From contig CAVWVW010000003.1 of the NCBI GenBank assembly GCA_963758555.1, forward strand, positions 1,612,001 to 1,676,000: 64,000 nt of DNA, given 5' to 3'. Positions 1-9,676 of the stretch are shown here, piece after piece. Position numbers and translations under genes: made by a program. Under the pieces are notes generated by a model. It was not told the DNA's origin. It made no database searches and saw only the letters and a list, made by a program, of their open reading frames with translations. The DNA is from CAIUMH01 sp963758555 (GTDB lineage: Bacteria; Actinomycetota; Acidimicrobiia; Acidimicrobiales; RAAP-2). Position 1 is the first letter of the stretch; every line of letters starts with the position of its first letter.

Positions 1-24
1 CATCGTGTAGCCAAAGTTCGTCAT
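1..24 (-). CDS. Start of a truncated gene, probably LLM-class F420-dependent oxidoreductase (partial)
   Basis: Only the first eight codons are inside the window (MTNFGYTM), preceded on the minus strand by an AGGGA ribosome-binding site. This N-terminus resembles the opening of actinobacterial luciferase-like F420-dependent oxidoreductases of the glucose-6-phosphate-dehydrogenase type, which commonly begin M-T-x-F-G-Y-T. The gene is transcribed out of the window. Eight residues are a thin basis, so the family call is tentative; the start itself is better supported. Confidence 0.4.
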
Positions 25-141
25 GGCGCTTCCCTGCCCAATCCGAGAGCGGTCAAACTGTCACGAGAGCCAGATTACCGAGAGCGCCTCGTGGGTATTG
101 GCCACTGAGCCCACGGCGACCACACTGACGTTGGAGGTGGC

Positions 142-1086
142 ATGAACACGAACGCAGCCCGCTTGGTCGAGCACGACGCACCCCTTGAGATCGACGAGGT
201 CACGCTTCCTGATCCGGGGGAGGGAGAGGTGCTGGTCGACCTGCTCTTCGCCGGGATCAACCCCATCGACCGCTACAACGTCCTCGGCCGAGTCAACAAG
301 GAACGAGCGCTCCCCCGCACGCTCGGCGTGGAGGGCGTCGGCCACGTCGACGGCCAACTCGTGCTCGTCAGCGGCCACGGCGTCGGCGTCTCGCGCGATG
401 GCGTGTGGGCCAACCGGGCCGTCGTGCCCAAGGCGGCATGCTTCGAGGTGCCCGATCACGTCGATCCCCGGCAAGCAGCCTCGGTCGGTGTGGCCGGCGT
501 GACGGCGTGGAGGACGGTCACCGAGCTCGGGGCCGTGGGAGCCGACGACAAGGTGCTCGTCTTGGGTGCCAGCGGTGGCGTCGGCAGCATCATCGTCTCG
601 CTCGCCAAAGGCCTCGGCGCTGAGGTCTGGGGCCAGACGAGATCGAAGGACCACGAAGAGTGGATCATCGATCTCGGTGCAGAGCGTGTGATCGCCTCCG
701 ACGCCGAGGATCTCAAGGGATCGCTCCACGGCTTTGAGCCCACAGTGGTCTTCGATCCCTTAGGCGGGGACTACACCGGAGCCGCCATCTCCGCCCTCGG
801 GGCCCACGGACGGCTCGTGCTCTTCGGCACCTCGGTCAGCCCCACCGGGGAGGTCCCCCTCCAAGAGCTCTACCGGAAGGGCTTGCGCATCGCCGGCTAC
901 GGCGGCCTCGGAGAGCCCGAAGAGGCGCTCGACCAGGCAAAGGTCCAGACGCTTCACGCCCTGGCCGAGGGGCGCATGATGATCCCCCTCGACTCTGAAT
1001 TCCCCTTGGAGAAGGTCAACGACGCCTTTGAGCGGCTCAGCGACAGCGCCCGGCGAGGCAAGATCGTCTTGGACCTCGCAGCCTGA
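142..1086 (+). CDS. Zinc-independent quinone oxidoreductase-like MDR dehydrogenase
   Basis: This 314-aa protein belongs to the medium-chain dehydrogenase/reductase superfamily. The N-terminal GroES-like half runs to about residue 120 and is followed by a Rossmann half with the nucleotide-binding motif GASGGVG near residue 140. The cysteine/histidine ligands of zinc alcohol dehydrogenases are missing, so it fits the quinone oxidoreductase (NADPH-dependent) branch. The length is normal. The ATG is preceded by GGAGGTGG. It diverges from the partial gene on its left and converges on the amidotransferase on its right. The substrate is unknown. Confidence 0.85.
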   Translation: MNTNAARLVEHDAPLEIDEVTLPDPGEGEVLVDLLFAGINPIDRYNVLGRVNKERALPRTLGVEGVGHVDGQLVLVSGHGVGVSRDGVWANRAVVPKAACFEVPDHVDPRQAASVGVAGVTAWRTVTELGAVGADDKVLVLGASGGVGSIIVSLAKGLGAEVWGQTRSKDHEEWIIDLGAERVIASDAEDLKGSLHGFEPTVVFDPLGGDYTGAAISALGAHGRLVLFGTSVSPTGEVPLQELYRKGLRIAGYGGLGEPEEALDQAKVQTLHALAEGRMMIPLDSEFPLEKVNDAFERLSDSARRGKIVLDLAA

Positions 1087-1087
1087 G

Positions 1088-1817
1088 CTAGGGGTACCGG
1101 GTCTCGGCGAAGCGCACGACTTCGTCGGCGAAGCGGCTCGCCACCAGCTCCCTGATCGGCGCGAGCGCACCAAGGGCACCTGGGGACGTCGCGGCGAGGG
1201 CGGCGGACGAGACACCTGCTGCGTCGGCTTCGGCACCGAAGGCGCTGAGAAACGCCCGCACGGCGCGCTCATCGACCTCCAGGTGGAACTGCAAGCCCCA
1301 CGCGCGCGCTCCTGCTCGGAAGGCTTGGCTCTTGTAGCGCTCGCTGGAGGCGAGGAGCACCCCGTCGTCGGGGAGCGAGAAGGTGTCGCCATGCCAGTGA
1401 AGGACCTCAAAGGAGGTCTCGAGCCCTCGAAAGAGCAGATCTGAGGTGGCCTCCTCACCCAGGGAGATCGGGTGCCAGCCGATCTCCTTGCCTGCCGTAC
1501 CAGCGAAGACCTCGCCACCGGCTGCCAGCGCCAAGAGCTGAGCTCCCAGACAGATCCCCAGCACCGGCAGCTCGGCCGAGCAGCGCGCTCGAGAGCAGCT
1601 CGACCTCCTCGCCCCTCGTGGCGAAGCCCTCGTCGCTCGTCGCCGACATCGGCCCGCCCATCACGACCAAAGCGTCGAGTCCGCTCAGATCCGGAGGAAC
1701 CGCGTCGCCCGCGAACACTCGACAGCGCTCGACCGACACCCCCGCCGCGCTGAGCGCCTCACCAATGCCGTAGGGACCTTCAGGTTCCACATGCTGGACG
1801 ACGAGACAGCTCGGCAC
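1088..1817 (-). CDS. Class I glutamine amidotransferase (apparent frameshift)
   Basis: Two overlapping minus-strand reading frames together encode one protein of about 242 aa. The first frame (from a GTG at 1817) has the N-terminal part with VVMGGPMS. The second (to 1088) has the nucleophile elbow GICLGAQ and the catalytic His-x-Glu in LQFHLEV, giving a complete Cys-His-Glu triad. The junction lies near 1582, where removing one base from a GGCC run restores ALLAELPVLGICLG. This is probably a sequencing error. Such stand-alone GATases are similar to GMP-synthase amidotransferase domains; the acceptor substrate is unknown. Confidence 0.8.
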
Positions 1818-1970
1818 AGATCCTCACGGCGCGACAGGGCCCACGAGGGTGAACCCGATGGTTGGTGCCCGTCACGCTACTGACTCACCGCTGCCCGCTC
1901 GCTCCGCCATCACCACCCTCCTGCGTCGCCAGCGGCAACGAACCAGCGATGGCGGAGGACCCTGCGTCGA

Positions 1971-2678
1971 TCATGAGCCGCGAGCGGCAACCTCGTTCAA
2001 GATCGACGCCAGCTCGGCTGGCTTGGACACCATGCACATGTGCCCCGCTTCGAGATCAAAGCTCTCCGTGCACCCTGCCCGCTCGGCAAAGCGGAGCTGG
2101 GTGAGAGGGTCGACGAGCTCATCGAGCATGGTGCGAACCCAGAACCGAGGAGGCACGTGAGCGTTCGTGATGGCGAGCGGCACAGGCTGGGTGATGAGCT
2201 GCGGCGCTTCGGGCACCATTCGCTCGACACACCAGAGCAGCTCTTCGTCGGTGAGATCGGAACCGAGGATCATCCGCAAGAGATCTTGCTCAGAGAGCGC
2301 AGGCCCCACGTCGTCGATCCCGACGCGGTCCTTCAGGCTGTCAGGGGCCAGGTCGGCCCCGCTTTGCCCCTCGCTCGGCGTGGCGCAAGCGATGAAGACC
2401 ACCGCTGCGATCCTGCCGCCCAGCTGGTCGATCACCATGGGCATCGAGCAGCCCGCCAAGGAGTGACCCACCAGCACGACCTCGGCGAGGCCCGCCTCTT
2501 CGACGTCGGCGACCACCGAGGCCGCCACGCTCTCGAGGCTGAGCGAGGAGAGCTCGGCTGGATGGACCCCTCGACCGGGCAGGTCGACCGCCAGGACTGA
2601 CCCCTCCAAGCGCTCAGCGACCAGATCCCAACACGATCCGGCGAACCCGGTGCCGTGCATCAACACAAATCCCGCCAC
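1971..2678 (-). CDS. Alpha/beta hydrolase (esterase-like)
   Basis: This is a 235-aa alpha/beta-hydrolase of the compact plant-esterase/salicylate-esterase type. It shows an HGTGFAGSCW oxyanion region just after the start, the nucleophile elbow GHSLAG, and a C-terminal SFDLEAGHMCMVSKP that supplies the catalytic His. The GTG at 2678 (V-A-G-F-V-L-M-H-G) is chosen because the family begins directly with this strand; the longer open frame upstream runs antisense through the neighbouring repair gene. It diverges from that gene with about 110 bp between starts. Confidence 0.8.
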   Translation of the reverse strand: MAGFVLMHGTGFAGSCWDLVAERLEGSVLAVDLPGRGVHPAELSSLSLESVAASVVADVEEAGLAEVVLVGHSLAGCSMPMVIDQLGGRIAAVVFIACATPSEGQSGADLAPDSLKDRVGIDDVGPALSEQDLLRMILGSDLTDEELLWCVERMVPEAPQLITQPVPLAITNAHVPPRFWVRTMLDELVDPLTQLRFAERAGCTESFDLEAGHMCMVSKPAELASILNEVAARGS

Positions 2679-2787
2679 GGCCCTACCCCCCGTCTCGCTC
2701 CACGCTAGCGAGCGAGGCCCGAGAGGCGTCGAGCGAAGGCGCGCCCTCGTCGTCGAGCCGAGGACTCCCACACGACATGATGGGACC

Positions 2788-3585
2788 GTGCAGACCACCG
2801 TGCTCACCTCGCTCAGTCGAGAGATCGACGCTGGCCTCCGAGAGGCCGGTGATCCGGCTCGCGCTGCCCAATCGAAGGCGTATCTCAAGAGCGACCTCAT
2901 CCATCTGGGCGTCACCGTGCCCGAGATGCGCCGCGTGACGCACTCGTTCTTGGGTGCCCACGAGGCGCTCGACCACGAGGATCTCATGGAGCTGGCCCTC
3001 GAGCTGTGGTCGAGCCCGATGTTCGATCCTCGACGGGTCGGCCTCGAGCTCCTCGTCCAGAGGTCCGACGAGGGACACGTTGGCGACCTCCCCTCCCTCG
3101 AGGGCATGCTCCGCACGGCGAAGACCTGGGCCCTCGTCGACGAGATGGCGATCCAGGTGGTGGGCTCGATCGTCGAGCGGGACCCTTCGTCTCATGAGAC
3201 GCTCGATCGATGGTCCCTGGATGACGACTTCTGGATCCGGCGCTCCGCCCTGCTGGCGCTGCTCGAGCCGATCCGAGCGGGTGCCGGGGACTTCGAGCGC
3301 TTTGGGCTCTACGCCGATCAGATGCTGGACGAGAAGGAGTTCTTCATCCGCAAAGCCATCGGCTGGGTGCTGCGCGAGGCGGCCAAGAGGCGACCAACCT
3401 TGGTCTACGACTGGCTCGCTCCCCGGGCTGCTCGAGCATCAGGGGTCACCATGCGAGAGGCGGTCAAACACCTCAGTGAAGAGCAGCGCTCGTCGCTCGT
3501 CGAGGCCCGCTCGGTGAGCCCGACGGGTGCAAGCAGGATCGAGCCCTCTCGTCAGCAGCTCGGCTCCCGCACCAGTGCTGGCTGA
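2788..3585 (+). CDS. DNA alkylation repair protein, AlkD-like HEAT-repeat glycosylase
   Basis: This 265-aa all-helical protein has the signatures of the AlkC/AlkD family: W-x-L-V-D-E-M-A, D-D-F-W-I-R-R-S-A and E-F-F-I-R-K-A-I-G-W-V-L-R. AlkD-type enzymes remove N3- and N7-alkylated purines from DNA. The GTG at 2788 is chosen because CATGAT lies exactly 6 nt upstream, a leaderless arrangement, and the upstream open frame has no family resemblance. The C-terminal 25 residues are low-complexity. The gene stands alone. Confidence 0.85.
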   Translation: MQTTVLTSLSREIDAGLREAGDPARAAQSKAYLKSDLIHLGVTVPEMRRVTHSFLGAHEALDHEDLMELALELWSSPMFDPRRVGLELLVQRSDEGHVGDLPSLEGMLRTAKTWALVDEMAIQVVGSIVERDPSSHETLDRWSLDDDFWIRRSALLALLEPIRAGAGDFERFGLYADQMLDEKEFFIRKAIGWVLREAAKRRPTLVYDWLAPRAARASGVTMREAVKHLSEEQRSSLVEARSVSPTGASRIEPSRQQLGSRTSAG

Positions 3586-3628
3586 CGAGATACGCGCCTG
3601 GGGGACCTTGAACTTCTAGGTTCGTCGG

Positions 3629-4839
3629 ATGGACAAGAACACGGTGGTGGCGCTGACGGCGATCGCCGTCTGTGCGGTGATCGCCCCGGCCCTCGCCGAC
3701 CTGCTCAAGAGGACCCGCATCCCCGAGGTCGTGATCCTGCTCGTCTTGGGGATCGTGATCGGCCCGCAGGTCCTCAACATCGCCGAGCCCAACACCTTCA
3801 TCGCAGGGCTCTCCGAGCTCGGTCTCGCCTTCCTCATGTTCTTGGCCGGCTACGAGATCAACCTCCAACGGATCAAGGGGCGGCCGCTGGGCTTGGCCGC
3901 CACCGGGTGGGCACTCTCCGTGCTGCTCGCTCTCGGGATCGCGGCGATCTTCGTCAGCACCGGTCAGGCCCTCGACACCATGGTCCTCGGGATCGCGCTG
4001 ACGACCACCGCGCTTGGCACCTTGCTGCCGATCTTGCGGGACGCGGGGCTTCTGCCCACCGCGCTCGGCACCCACGTGCTGGCCATCGGGACGATGGGCG
4101 AGTTCGGTCCCATCATCGCCATCAGCGTCCTGCTCACTCCCACGCGCCATGACCTCGCCTTCCTCCTCCTGCTGGCGTTCGTCATCGTGGCTGTGGGCGC
4201 AGCGGTGGTCGCGACCAGGTCTCGGCCTCCTCGTCTGCTCGACCTCGCTCAGCGTCACCTCGAGACCAGCTCGCAGTTCCCGGTCCGCGTCTCGTTCCTC
4301 TTGATCATGGTCTTGGTGCTGCTGGCCACCGAGCTCAAGCTCGACATCCTGATGGGTTCCTTCTCGGCAGGACTCGTGTTCCGGCTCATGATCGACGAGG
4401 ACGAGTCCCGCACCGTGCATCGCAAGCTCGAGGCGATCGGCTACGGCTTCCTGATCCCCGTGTTCTTCGTGGTCAGCGGGATGAGGTTTGACTTTCGGGC
4501 CCTGTTCTCCACCCCGACCGCGCTCCTGCGGGTGCCACTCTTCCTCATGCTCTTCTTGGTGGTCCGAGGACTGCCGGCCCTCCTGCTCTACTTCCGAAAG
4601 ACTTACCCCTGAAGGGACGAGCGGCGCTGGCGTTCTTCTCAAGCACCGCACTGCCCTTGGTGGTGGTGATCACCGATCTCGGGGTGTCGACAGGGCGCAT
4701 GCGGCCCGTCAACGCCGCCGCTCTGGTGGCAGCGGCCATCATCTCCGTCCTCGTCTACCCGCTCCTCGGCCTGGCCTTCGACCGACGCCAGAGCAGCGAC
4801 GCCATCGACGCCGGTACCGGGCAGGTCGCGCCAGGCTGA
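3629..4839 (+). CDS. Cation/proton antiporter, CPA2-like membrane protein (apparent frameshift)
   Basis: This multi-pass membrane protein resembles the Na+(K+)/H+ exchanger domain family. The first frame covers 327 aa and about ten hydrophobic segments, including FLAGYEI and the ion-path segment around ALTTTALGTLLP. It stops after FRKTYP at 4612. The remaining two helices (ALAFFSSTALPLVVVITDL) continue in another frame to 4839. One missing G near 4600 (AAGAC for AAGGAC) restores RKDLPLKGRAAL and gives about 403 aa, a normal length. The ATG is preceded by TAGGTT plus exactly 6 nt, suggesting a leaderless transcript. Confidence 0.8.
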
Positions 4840-4845
4840 TCGGTC

Positions 4846-5526
4846 CTAGCCTCGAGCCTCGGCCGCAAGAGGGTTGAGCTGCGGTGGCGCGATCCGGGTG
4901 AGGGTGCTGCGATCCGTGTGGGCGAAGGGCTCGTCAAGACCGGGGATCTCCAGGGTGGCCTCTTCCTCATACGACCAGGTGTCCCCTGGGCCGACCGTGA
5001 CCGCCATGCGGAAGCTGGTGGTCCTGAAGTTCTGGTCGAGGAACGGGTTCGACAAGATCCCGTAGACCTGGGAGCCCAGCTCGGCGGTGATCTCGAACGA
5101 GGTGGCGGTCGCCGCCGCGTGACCCGAGGCCAAGAGCACCTGGCCTCGGGGGATGGCCAACGTGAAGGTGATCAGCTCGGTGGCTGGCTCCCAGAGCCAG
5201 TAGCCGACCTGGTCGTGGAAGGTCTCGACGTCGCCGGGACGAACGATGTGGGTGTGATAGCGCAAGCCGAAGAAGAGCTGAGGTCCGTTGGTCTGGCGAT
5301 CGATCGGTTGGAGCTCGACGTGCTCCGCGAAGGGCTCCGCCTTCGTGCCGATCGCCACGGGGTGGACGTCCAAGGCGTGGCGCCCCTCCCAGCTCCCGGC
5401 CATGCCCGCCAAGGGGCCGAGGTGACCCAGCGTGTCGGGATCACCGTCCGGCTCGGTGTAGAGATCCGACCCGTAGCCGTGGCGCGACGCTTCTTTCGGG
5501 TTGCTCGCTCGATCAGGTCTCGTCAT
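4846..5526 (-). CDS. Nitrobindin-like heme-binding beta-barrel protein
   Basis: This 226-aa protein resembles the THAP4/nitrobindin heme-binding domain family (formerly DUF1794). It has GPLAGMAGSWEGR near the start of the barrel, the strand LRYHTHIVR, the family signature FHDQVGYWLWE, and a late IPRGQVLLASG strand. Nitrobindins bind heme in a ten-stranded barrel and are linked to NO and peroxynitrite chemistry. The first 30 residues precede the domain. The ATG at 5526 has an AGGGAA-type ribosome-binding site. It converges with the antiporter gene with 6 bp between them. Confidence 0.8.
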   Translation of the reverse strand: MTRPDRASNPKEASRHGYGSDLYTEPDGDPDTLGHLGPLAGMAGSWEGRHALDVHPVAIGTKAEPFAEHVELQPIDRQTNGPQLFFGLRYHTHIVRPGDVETFHDQVGYWLWEPATELITFTLAIPRGQVLLASGHAAATATSFEITAELGSQVYGILSNPFLDQNFRTTSFRMAVTVGPGDTWSYEEEATLEIPGLDEPFAHTDRSTLTRIAPPQLNPLAAEARG

Positions 5527-5619
5527 GTACCCGGTTCCCTCTCGCCGATGGGGCAGTGCTCACGAAGCGACACTACAGACCTCTTGCGGGCCATTCGCGT
5601 TCGAGAACAGGCGCCGACT

Positions 5620-6943
5620 TCACCACCCTGCGCCGGGAGCATCCTCGGCCGAGCTGCAGCTGAGATCATCGAGGCGCTGCTCGATGAGCGCTCGCTCCGC
5701 CACGTTCGAGGTGAGCTTGAGCGCACGTTGGTTGGCCTCTCTCGCCTCAGCGGCTCGTCCCAGCCGATCAAGGAGCACCGCTCGAGACGCGTGGAACAGG
5801 TGGTAGCTCGAGAGTGCGGGTCGAAGCGTCTCCAGTTCGAGCAGCGCTGCCTCGGGTCCTTCGATCTGCCCGAGCACGATCGCTCGGCTGAGCAAGATCG
5901 TGGGCGACGCATCATGTGCCGCGAGCATCGAATAGAGCTCGAAGAGCTGCGACCAGTCGGTCTCGATCCAGCTCGACGCTTCGCAATGGACGGCTTGGAT
6001 CGCGGCTTCGACTTGGTAGGCCCCAGGCTTTCGAAGTCGCCCTGCTCGCTCGAGGAGCTCCGAAGCCTCATTGATCTGTCGTCGATTCCAGAGCAGGCGG
6101 TCCTGGTGCTCGAGCAGGACGAGCTGGCCGGCGCCATCGACGCGTGCCGCCCACCGGGCCAGGTGCATCCTGATCAGAGCGAGCAGGCCCAGCGGCTCGG
6201 GTTCTTCAGGCAGCCAGCTGACCAGCAGGGCAGCAAGCCACTCCGCATCGTGCGCCAGCTCGAGACGAGCAGCGCGCTCGGCCTGCCGTCGTGAGATAGC
6301 CCTCGTTGAAGATGAGGTAGATGACTCGAAGGACCTGGTGGAGCCGACCGGGCCATTCATCGGGCTCAGGTGTTTGGTAGGGGATGTGAGCACTGACGAT
6401 CTTCTGCTTCGTGCGCGTCAGACGTTTGGACAGCGTCGACTCAGGGATCACAAAGGCCCGGGCGATCTCTGCGGTGGTGAGTCCCGCCACGGCTCGCAAG
6501 GTCAGTGCGACCTGGGCATCGGGAGCAAGCGAAGGATGACAGCACGTGAAGATGAGGCGAAGGCGATCATCGGGCTCACGAGATGCCGAGGCGGGGAGAG
6601 AAGCGACTAAGGCAAGCTTGCCCTGATAGCGAGCATCCCGGCGGATCACATCGATGGCTCGATGACGGGCCGTGGTCATGAGCCAGGCGCCAGGACGGTC
6701 AGGCACGCCGTCACGTGGCCACTTGGTCAACGCCTCGACGACCGCGTCGGCCACCACCTCTTCCGCGAGGTCGAAGTCGCCGAGGAGGCGGACCAGGCTC
6801 GCTGTGAGCCGGGCCGCCTCCTCGCGGAAGATCCGCTCGAGTGCCGAGCGGGGATCCGAGGCTTCCTCAGCGCTCGACGACAGGGCGGACCTCGATTTTC
6901 CCGTCGGGCATCGGGAAGCTCCTGGCGAGTGCGATCGCCTCAT
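5620..6943 (-). CDS. ECF-type RNA polymerase sigma factor with C-terminal TPR-like extension (apparent frameshift)
   Basis: Two minus-strand frames join into a sigma factor of about 440 aa. Region 2 is seen in GDFDLAEEVVADAVV, region 4 in LTTAEIARAFVIPESTLSKRL, and the second frame contains the helical extension (DUF6596-like) of the ECF41/42-related large sigma factors. The junction near 6285 is explained by one extra G in ACGACGG. The start is uncertain: recognisable homology begins at SDPRSALERIFREE, where no ATG or GTG is available, so the in-frame ATG at 6943, inside the upstream YCII gene, is used. YCII proteins commonly pair with this sigma class. Confidence 0.8.
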
Positions 6944-7208
6944 CGAGGTCGGCAACGTCCACGATGCAGTAGCCACCGATCGCTTCCTTCGCCTCGAGGA
7001 GCGGGCGGTCAACCAGCGTCGATGAGCCACGGTCCAGGACCACCGTCGTCGCGGTGCTCGGAGGCTGGAGCTGATTCGACTCGACGATGGTGCCGTCTGC
7101 GCCGTGTTTCCCGAACCACTCCACGATCCCTCCGAAGATCTCGGCTCGTTCGGCCTCCGTCCCCGTCTCCTGCCACGCCCCTTGGGTCAACAGCAACACG
7201 TACTTCAT
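6867..7208 (-). CDS. YCII-related (DGPF) protein
   Basis: This 113-aa dimeric alpha-beta barrel protein begins MKYVLLLTQG and contains the family pattern DRPLLEAKEAIGGYCIVDVADLDEA followed by a short C-terminal IEVRPVVE strand. The ATG at 7208 is fixed by a perfect AGGAG box 5 nt upstream, so the open frame above it is not coding. It lies directly upstream of, and probably overlaps, the ECF sigma gene; this pairing is widespread in actinobacteria. The biochemical role of the YCII partner is not established. Confidence 0.85.
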   Translation of the reverse strand: MKYVLLLTQGAWQETGTEAERAEIFGGIVEWFGKHGADGTIVESNQLQPPSTATTVVLDRGSSTLVDRPLLEAKEAIGGYCIVDVADLDEAIALARSFPMPDGKIEVRPVVER

Positions 7209-7357
7209 GAGAGCTCCTCTCGTTGTTGGTTCACCAACTACGACGAACGAAAGTCTCCCAAAAGGACACCCCTGATGCGGTTTGTCCAGGAAGGGACCCT
7301 CGTCTCGCGAGCAAGGAGGGGTACTGTCCAGAGTGCGACACCAGCGGGGGGCGACCG

Positions 7358-9622
7358 ATGAGGACACGTGCGAGGCGAGCCGGGGAGGCCCTCCTCGTCG
7401 TCGCCACGATCCTCTCCGTCACGTGGGGGGCGAGCATCCTGGGCTCTGCGCCGGCGGGAGCCGCCTCGATCGTCCATCCCGCTCCAGTCAGCTACCAGGT
7501 GACGATGGTCGCTCGGTACTGCCCGAGCTACAGCGACGTCTTCGCCAATCGAGCTCGCAACAACATCATGGAGTCGCTCAACGATCTTGGACCCGACTCT
7601 CCCTACACGAACTTCACGCAGGTCGAGCCGTCCGTCGAAGACGGTCTTGCTCCCCAGACCAACTGCCGTCCGCTGACCGGCTGGACCTTCGCCTTCGGCA
7701 CCGGCATCGGCTCCAACGCTGCTGGCACCAACCTCAGCTACGTGACCGGCACCGGCGCGGTGGCCGACCGCCAGGTGACGACCCAGGCGTCGGTCCCGCT
7801 GCTCAACGGCACTGGTCAGCCCACTGGTCAACAGATCGCCGGGGCCACCACGTTCACCCTCAGCCCGGCCGAGGTAGCCCTGGCCTCACGCGGCTCGAAC
7901 TACTGGGTCATGGGCGGCACGCCGAGCGCCCCGCTCAACAACCAGGGATCCCAGTACGGTTTCGCCGCCCTCCGCTGCGCCACGGACAACCTGAACGGCG
8001 ACAACGTCGAGTACGTCTCGTATCCCACCAACACCACGCACGTCTTCTGCTTCGCCTTCTACGTCCAGCCGCCGCCCCACTCAGCCACCGTCACCATCCA
8101 AAAGCAGCTCTCCGCAGCACAGCCGTCGGAGGAGACCTTCGACTTCAACGGGTCGCTCTCCTACAACCCAGGCGGTGCCTTCTCGCTCACCGTGCCCCAG
8201 GGCACGACCACCGCCGGCACCGACTTCATCCGAGGCGAAACCCTTGCCGGCGACGCGCCCTGGACCGCCACCGAGGACATCCCCAACGGCTACCAGCTGA
8301 CCGGTCTCCTCTGCACCTCAACCGGCGGCAGCACGTTCAGCTACACGGGCTCCAACAGCGGGTCGACCGTGCCCGGTGGCCATGACGGTGTCGCCATCAC
8401 GCTGATCGCCGGCGACCACGTGACGTGCACGTTCACCGACACGCTCGAGCCCTCTCGTGGCGAGCTCACGACCCACGTCGTGATGGCCGATGGCAGCGCC
8501 GTGCCTCCAGGTGTCTTGCCCGACACCTTCAACTACACCGTGGTCGACCCCTCCTCGTCGTCTTCGACGGTGAGCAACGTCGTGACGCCGACCACGCAGT
8601 CGGGTGGGACGGGAGTGGTCACCCTCACGCCCGGCACCTGGAACATCACGCCCCAAGCGCTGCCCACACATCCCGGCTGGAGCTACTCGTGGGTCTCAAC
8701 GATCTGTGACGTCAACGGCACGTCGACCAGCTACCCCGTCGGCGCAGTGTCAGTGACGGTGCCACCGGCCGGCGACGGCTCGTGTGCGTTCACCAACGAG
8801 CTCACCGCTCTGGGAAGTCTCACGGTTCGCTTCACGACCCTTGGCGGGACCGGCACGTTCGGCGCCACCATCTCGTCGACCAGCGGCACCAACCTCGTCC
8901 AGTCGGCGACCACCACCTCGGAGGGCACCGCGGTGGCAGCCACCGGAGATTCCACCGATCCGCTGCTCGGGACATGGTCGATCAACCCCTCGATCCCGCC
9001 GATCACGTCCGCTGGCCGATGGGTGCTCGCCTCCACGCCGTCGTGCGACGCGGGGACGGCGACCAACGTGGGTGAGGACCAGCTCGACGTCAACGTCGGC
9101 ACGACCGCGACACCCAACGTCACCTGCGACTACGTCTACCGGCTCTTGGCGCCGAGCACGTTGGCGCTGACCAAGCTGATCACGGGAGACCTCGCCTTTT
9201 GGACCGCTCCCGTGGTGCTCAGCGTCACCTGCACCGACGGCACCACGGCCTCGCTCGAGCTCGATCCCGGTCAAGTGACGCCGGCCTCGCTCACGCCCCA
9301 GCTGAGCTTCCCGCTGCCGGTGACCTGCGCCGTGGCCGAGACCTCGAACGGTGCAGGGCCGACGGACGCGGTGACGACCACCTCCGCGGTCACCGTTGAC
9401 GGCAGCCCGTCCACCATGGCGATCTCTGCGCTCAGCGTGGGCACGGACTCTTCGAGCCACGCGGTCGCTGTCTCGGTGACCGACAACTACAGCCAGACCC
9501 TCGCCTTCACCGGCACCTCGCCCTTCTTGCTCGGCGCCGGGGTCCTCGGCGTCGTCGCACTCGGCTCGGGCACCGCCCTGTGCGTGGTCGCTCGTCGCAA
9601 GACCCGCAGGGATCGACGCTGA
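7358..9622 (+). CDS. Secreted surface protein with repeated beta-sandwich domains and an LAFTG sorting signal
   Basis: This is a 754-aa threonine/serine-rich exported protein. It starts with an Arg-rich n-region and a hydrophobic core ending near ALA-type SAPAGAA (about residue 36). The body contains several DUF5979-like collagen-adhesin beta domains, each closing on a Cys-containing strand such as CTFTDTL, CAFTNEL and CDYVYRL. The C-terminus is a textbook sortase signal: LAFTG at about residue 715, then a hydrophobic helix, then RRKTRRDRR. LAXTG is the signal used by class E sortases. The ATG at 7358 was chosen for the signal peptide. No sortase is encoded in the window. The ligand is unknown. 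Confidence 0.75.
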   Translation: MRTRARRAGEALLVVATILSVTWGASILGSAPAGAASIVHPAPVSYQVTMVARYCPSYSDVFANRARNNIMESLNDLGPDSPYTNFTQVEPSVEDGLAPQTNCRPLTGWTFAFGTGIGSNAAGTNLSYVTGTGAVADRQVTTQASVPLLNGTGQPTGQQIAGATTFTLSPAEVALASRGSNYWVMGGTPSAPLNNQGSQYGFAALRCATDNLNGDNVEYVSYPTNTTHVFCFAFYVQPPPHSATVTIQKQLSAAQPSEETFDFNGSLSYNPGGAFSLTVPQGTTTAGTDFIRGETLAGDAPWTATEDIPNGYQLTGLLCTSTGGSTFSYTGSNSGSTVPGGHDGVAITLIAGDHVTCTFTDTLEPSRGELTTHVVMADGSAVPPGVLPDTFNYTVVDPSSSSSTVSNVVTPTTQSGGTGVVTLTPGTWNITPQALPTHPGWSYSWVSTICDVNGTSTSYPVGAVSVTVPPAGDGSCAFTNELTALGSLTVRFTTLGGTGTFGATISSTSGTNLVQSATTTSEGTAVAATGDSTDPLLGTWSINPSIPPITSAGRWVLASTPSCDAGTATNVGEDQLDVNVGTTATPNVTCDYVYRLLAPSTLALTKLITGDLAFWTAPVVLSVTCTDGTTASLELDPGQVTPASLTPQLSFPLPVTCAVAETSNGAGPTDAVTTTSAVTVDGSPSTMAISALSVGTDSSSHAVAVSVTDNYSQTLAFTGTSPFLLGAGVLGVVALGSGTALCVVARRKTRRDRR

Positions 9623-9676
9623 GGACCTTCACGCTGCCAATGACCCACCACCTCCAACCCCCTAGGAGCGCCCTCG

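Noticed and set aside
3473..4651. A 392-aa minus-strand open frame over the antiporter
   Set aside because: It is the antisense shadow of the antiporter gene, with Glu/His-rich translation and no domain or start signal.
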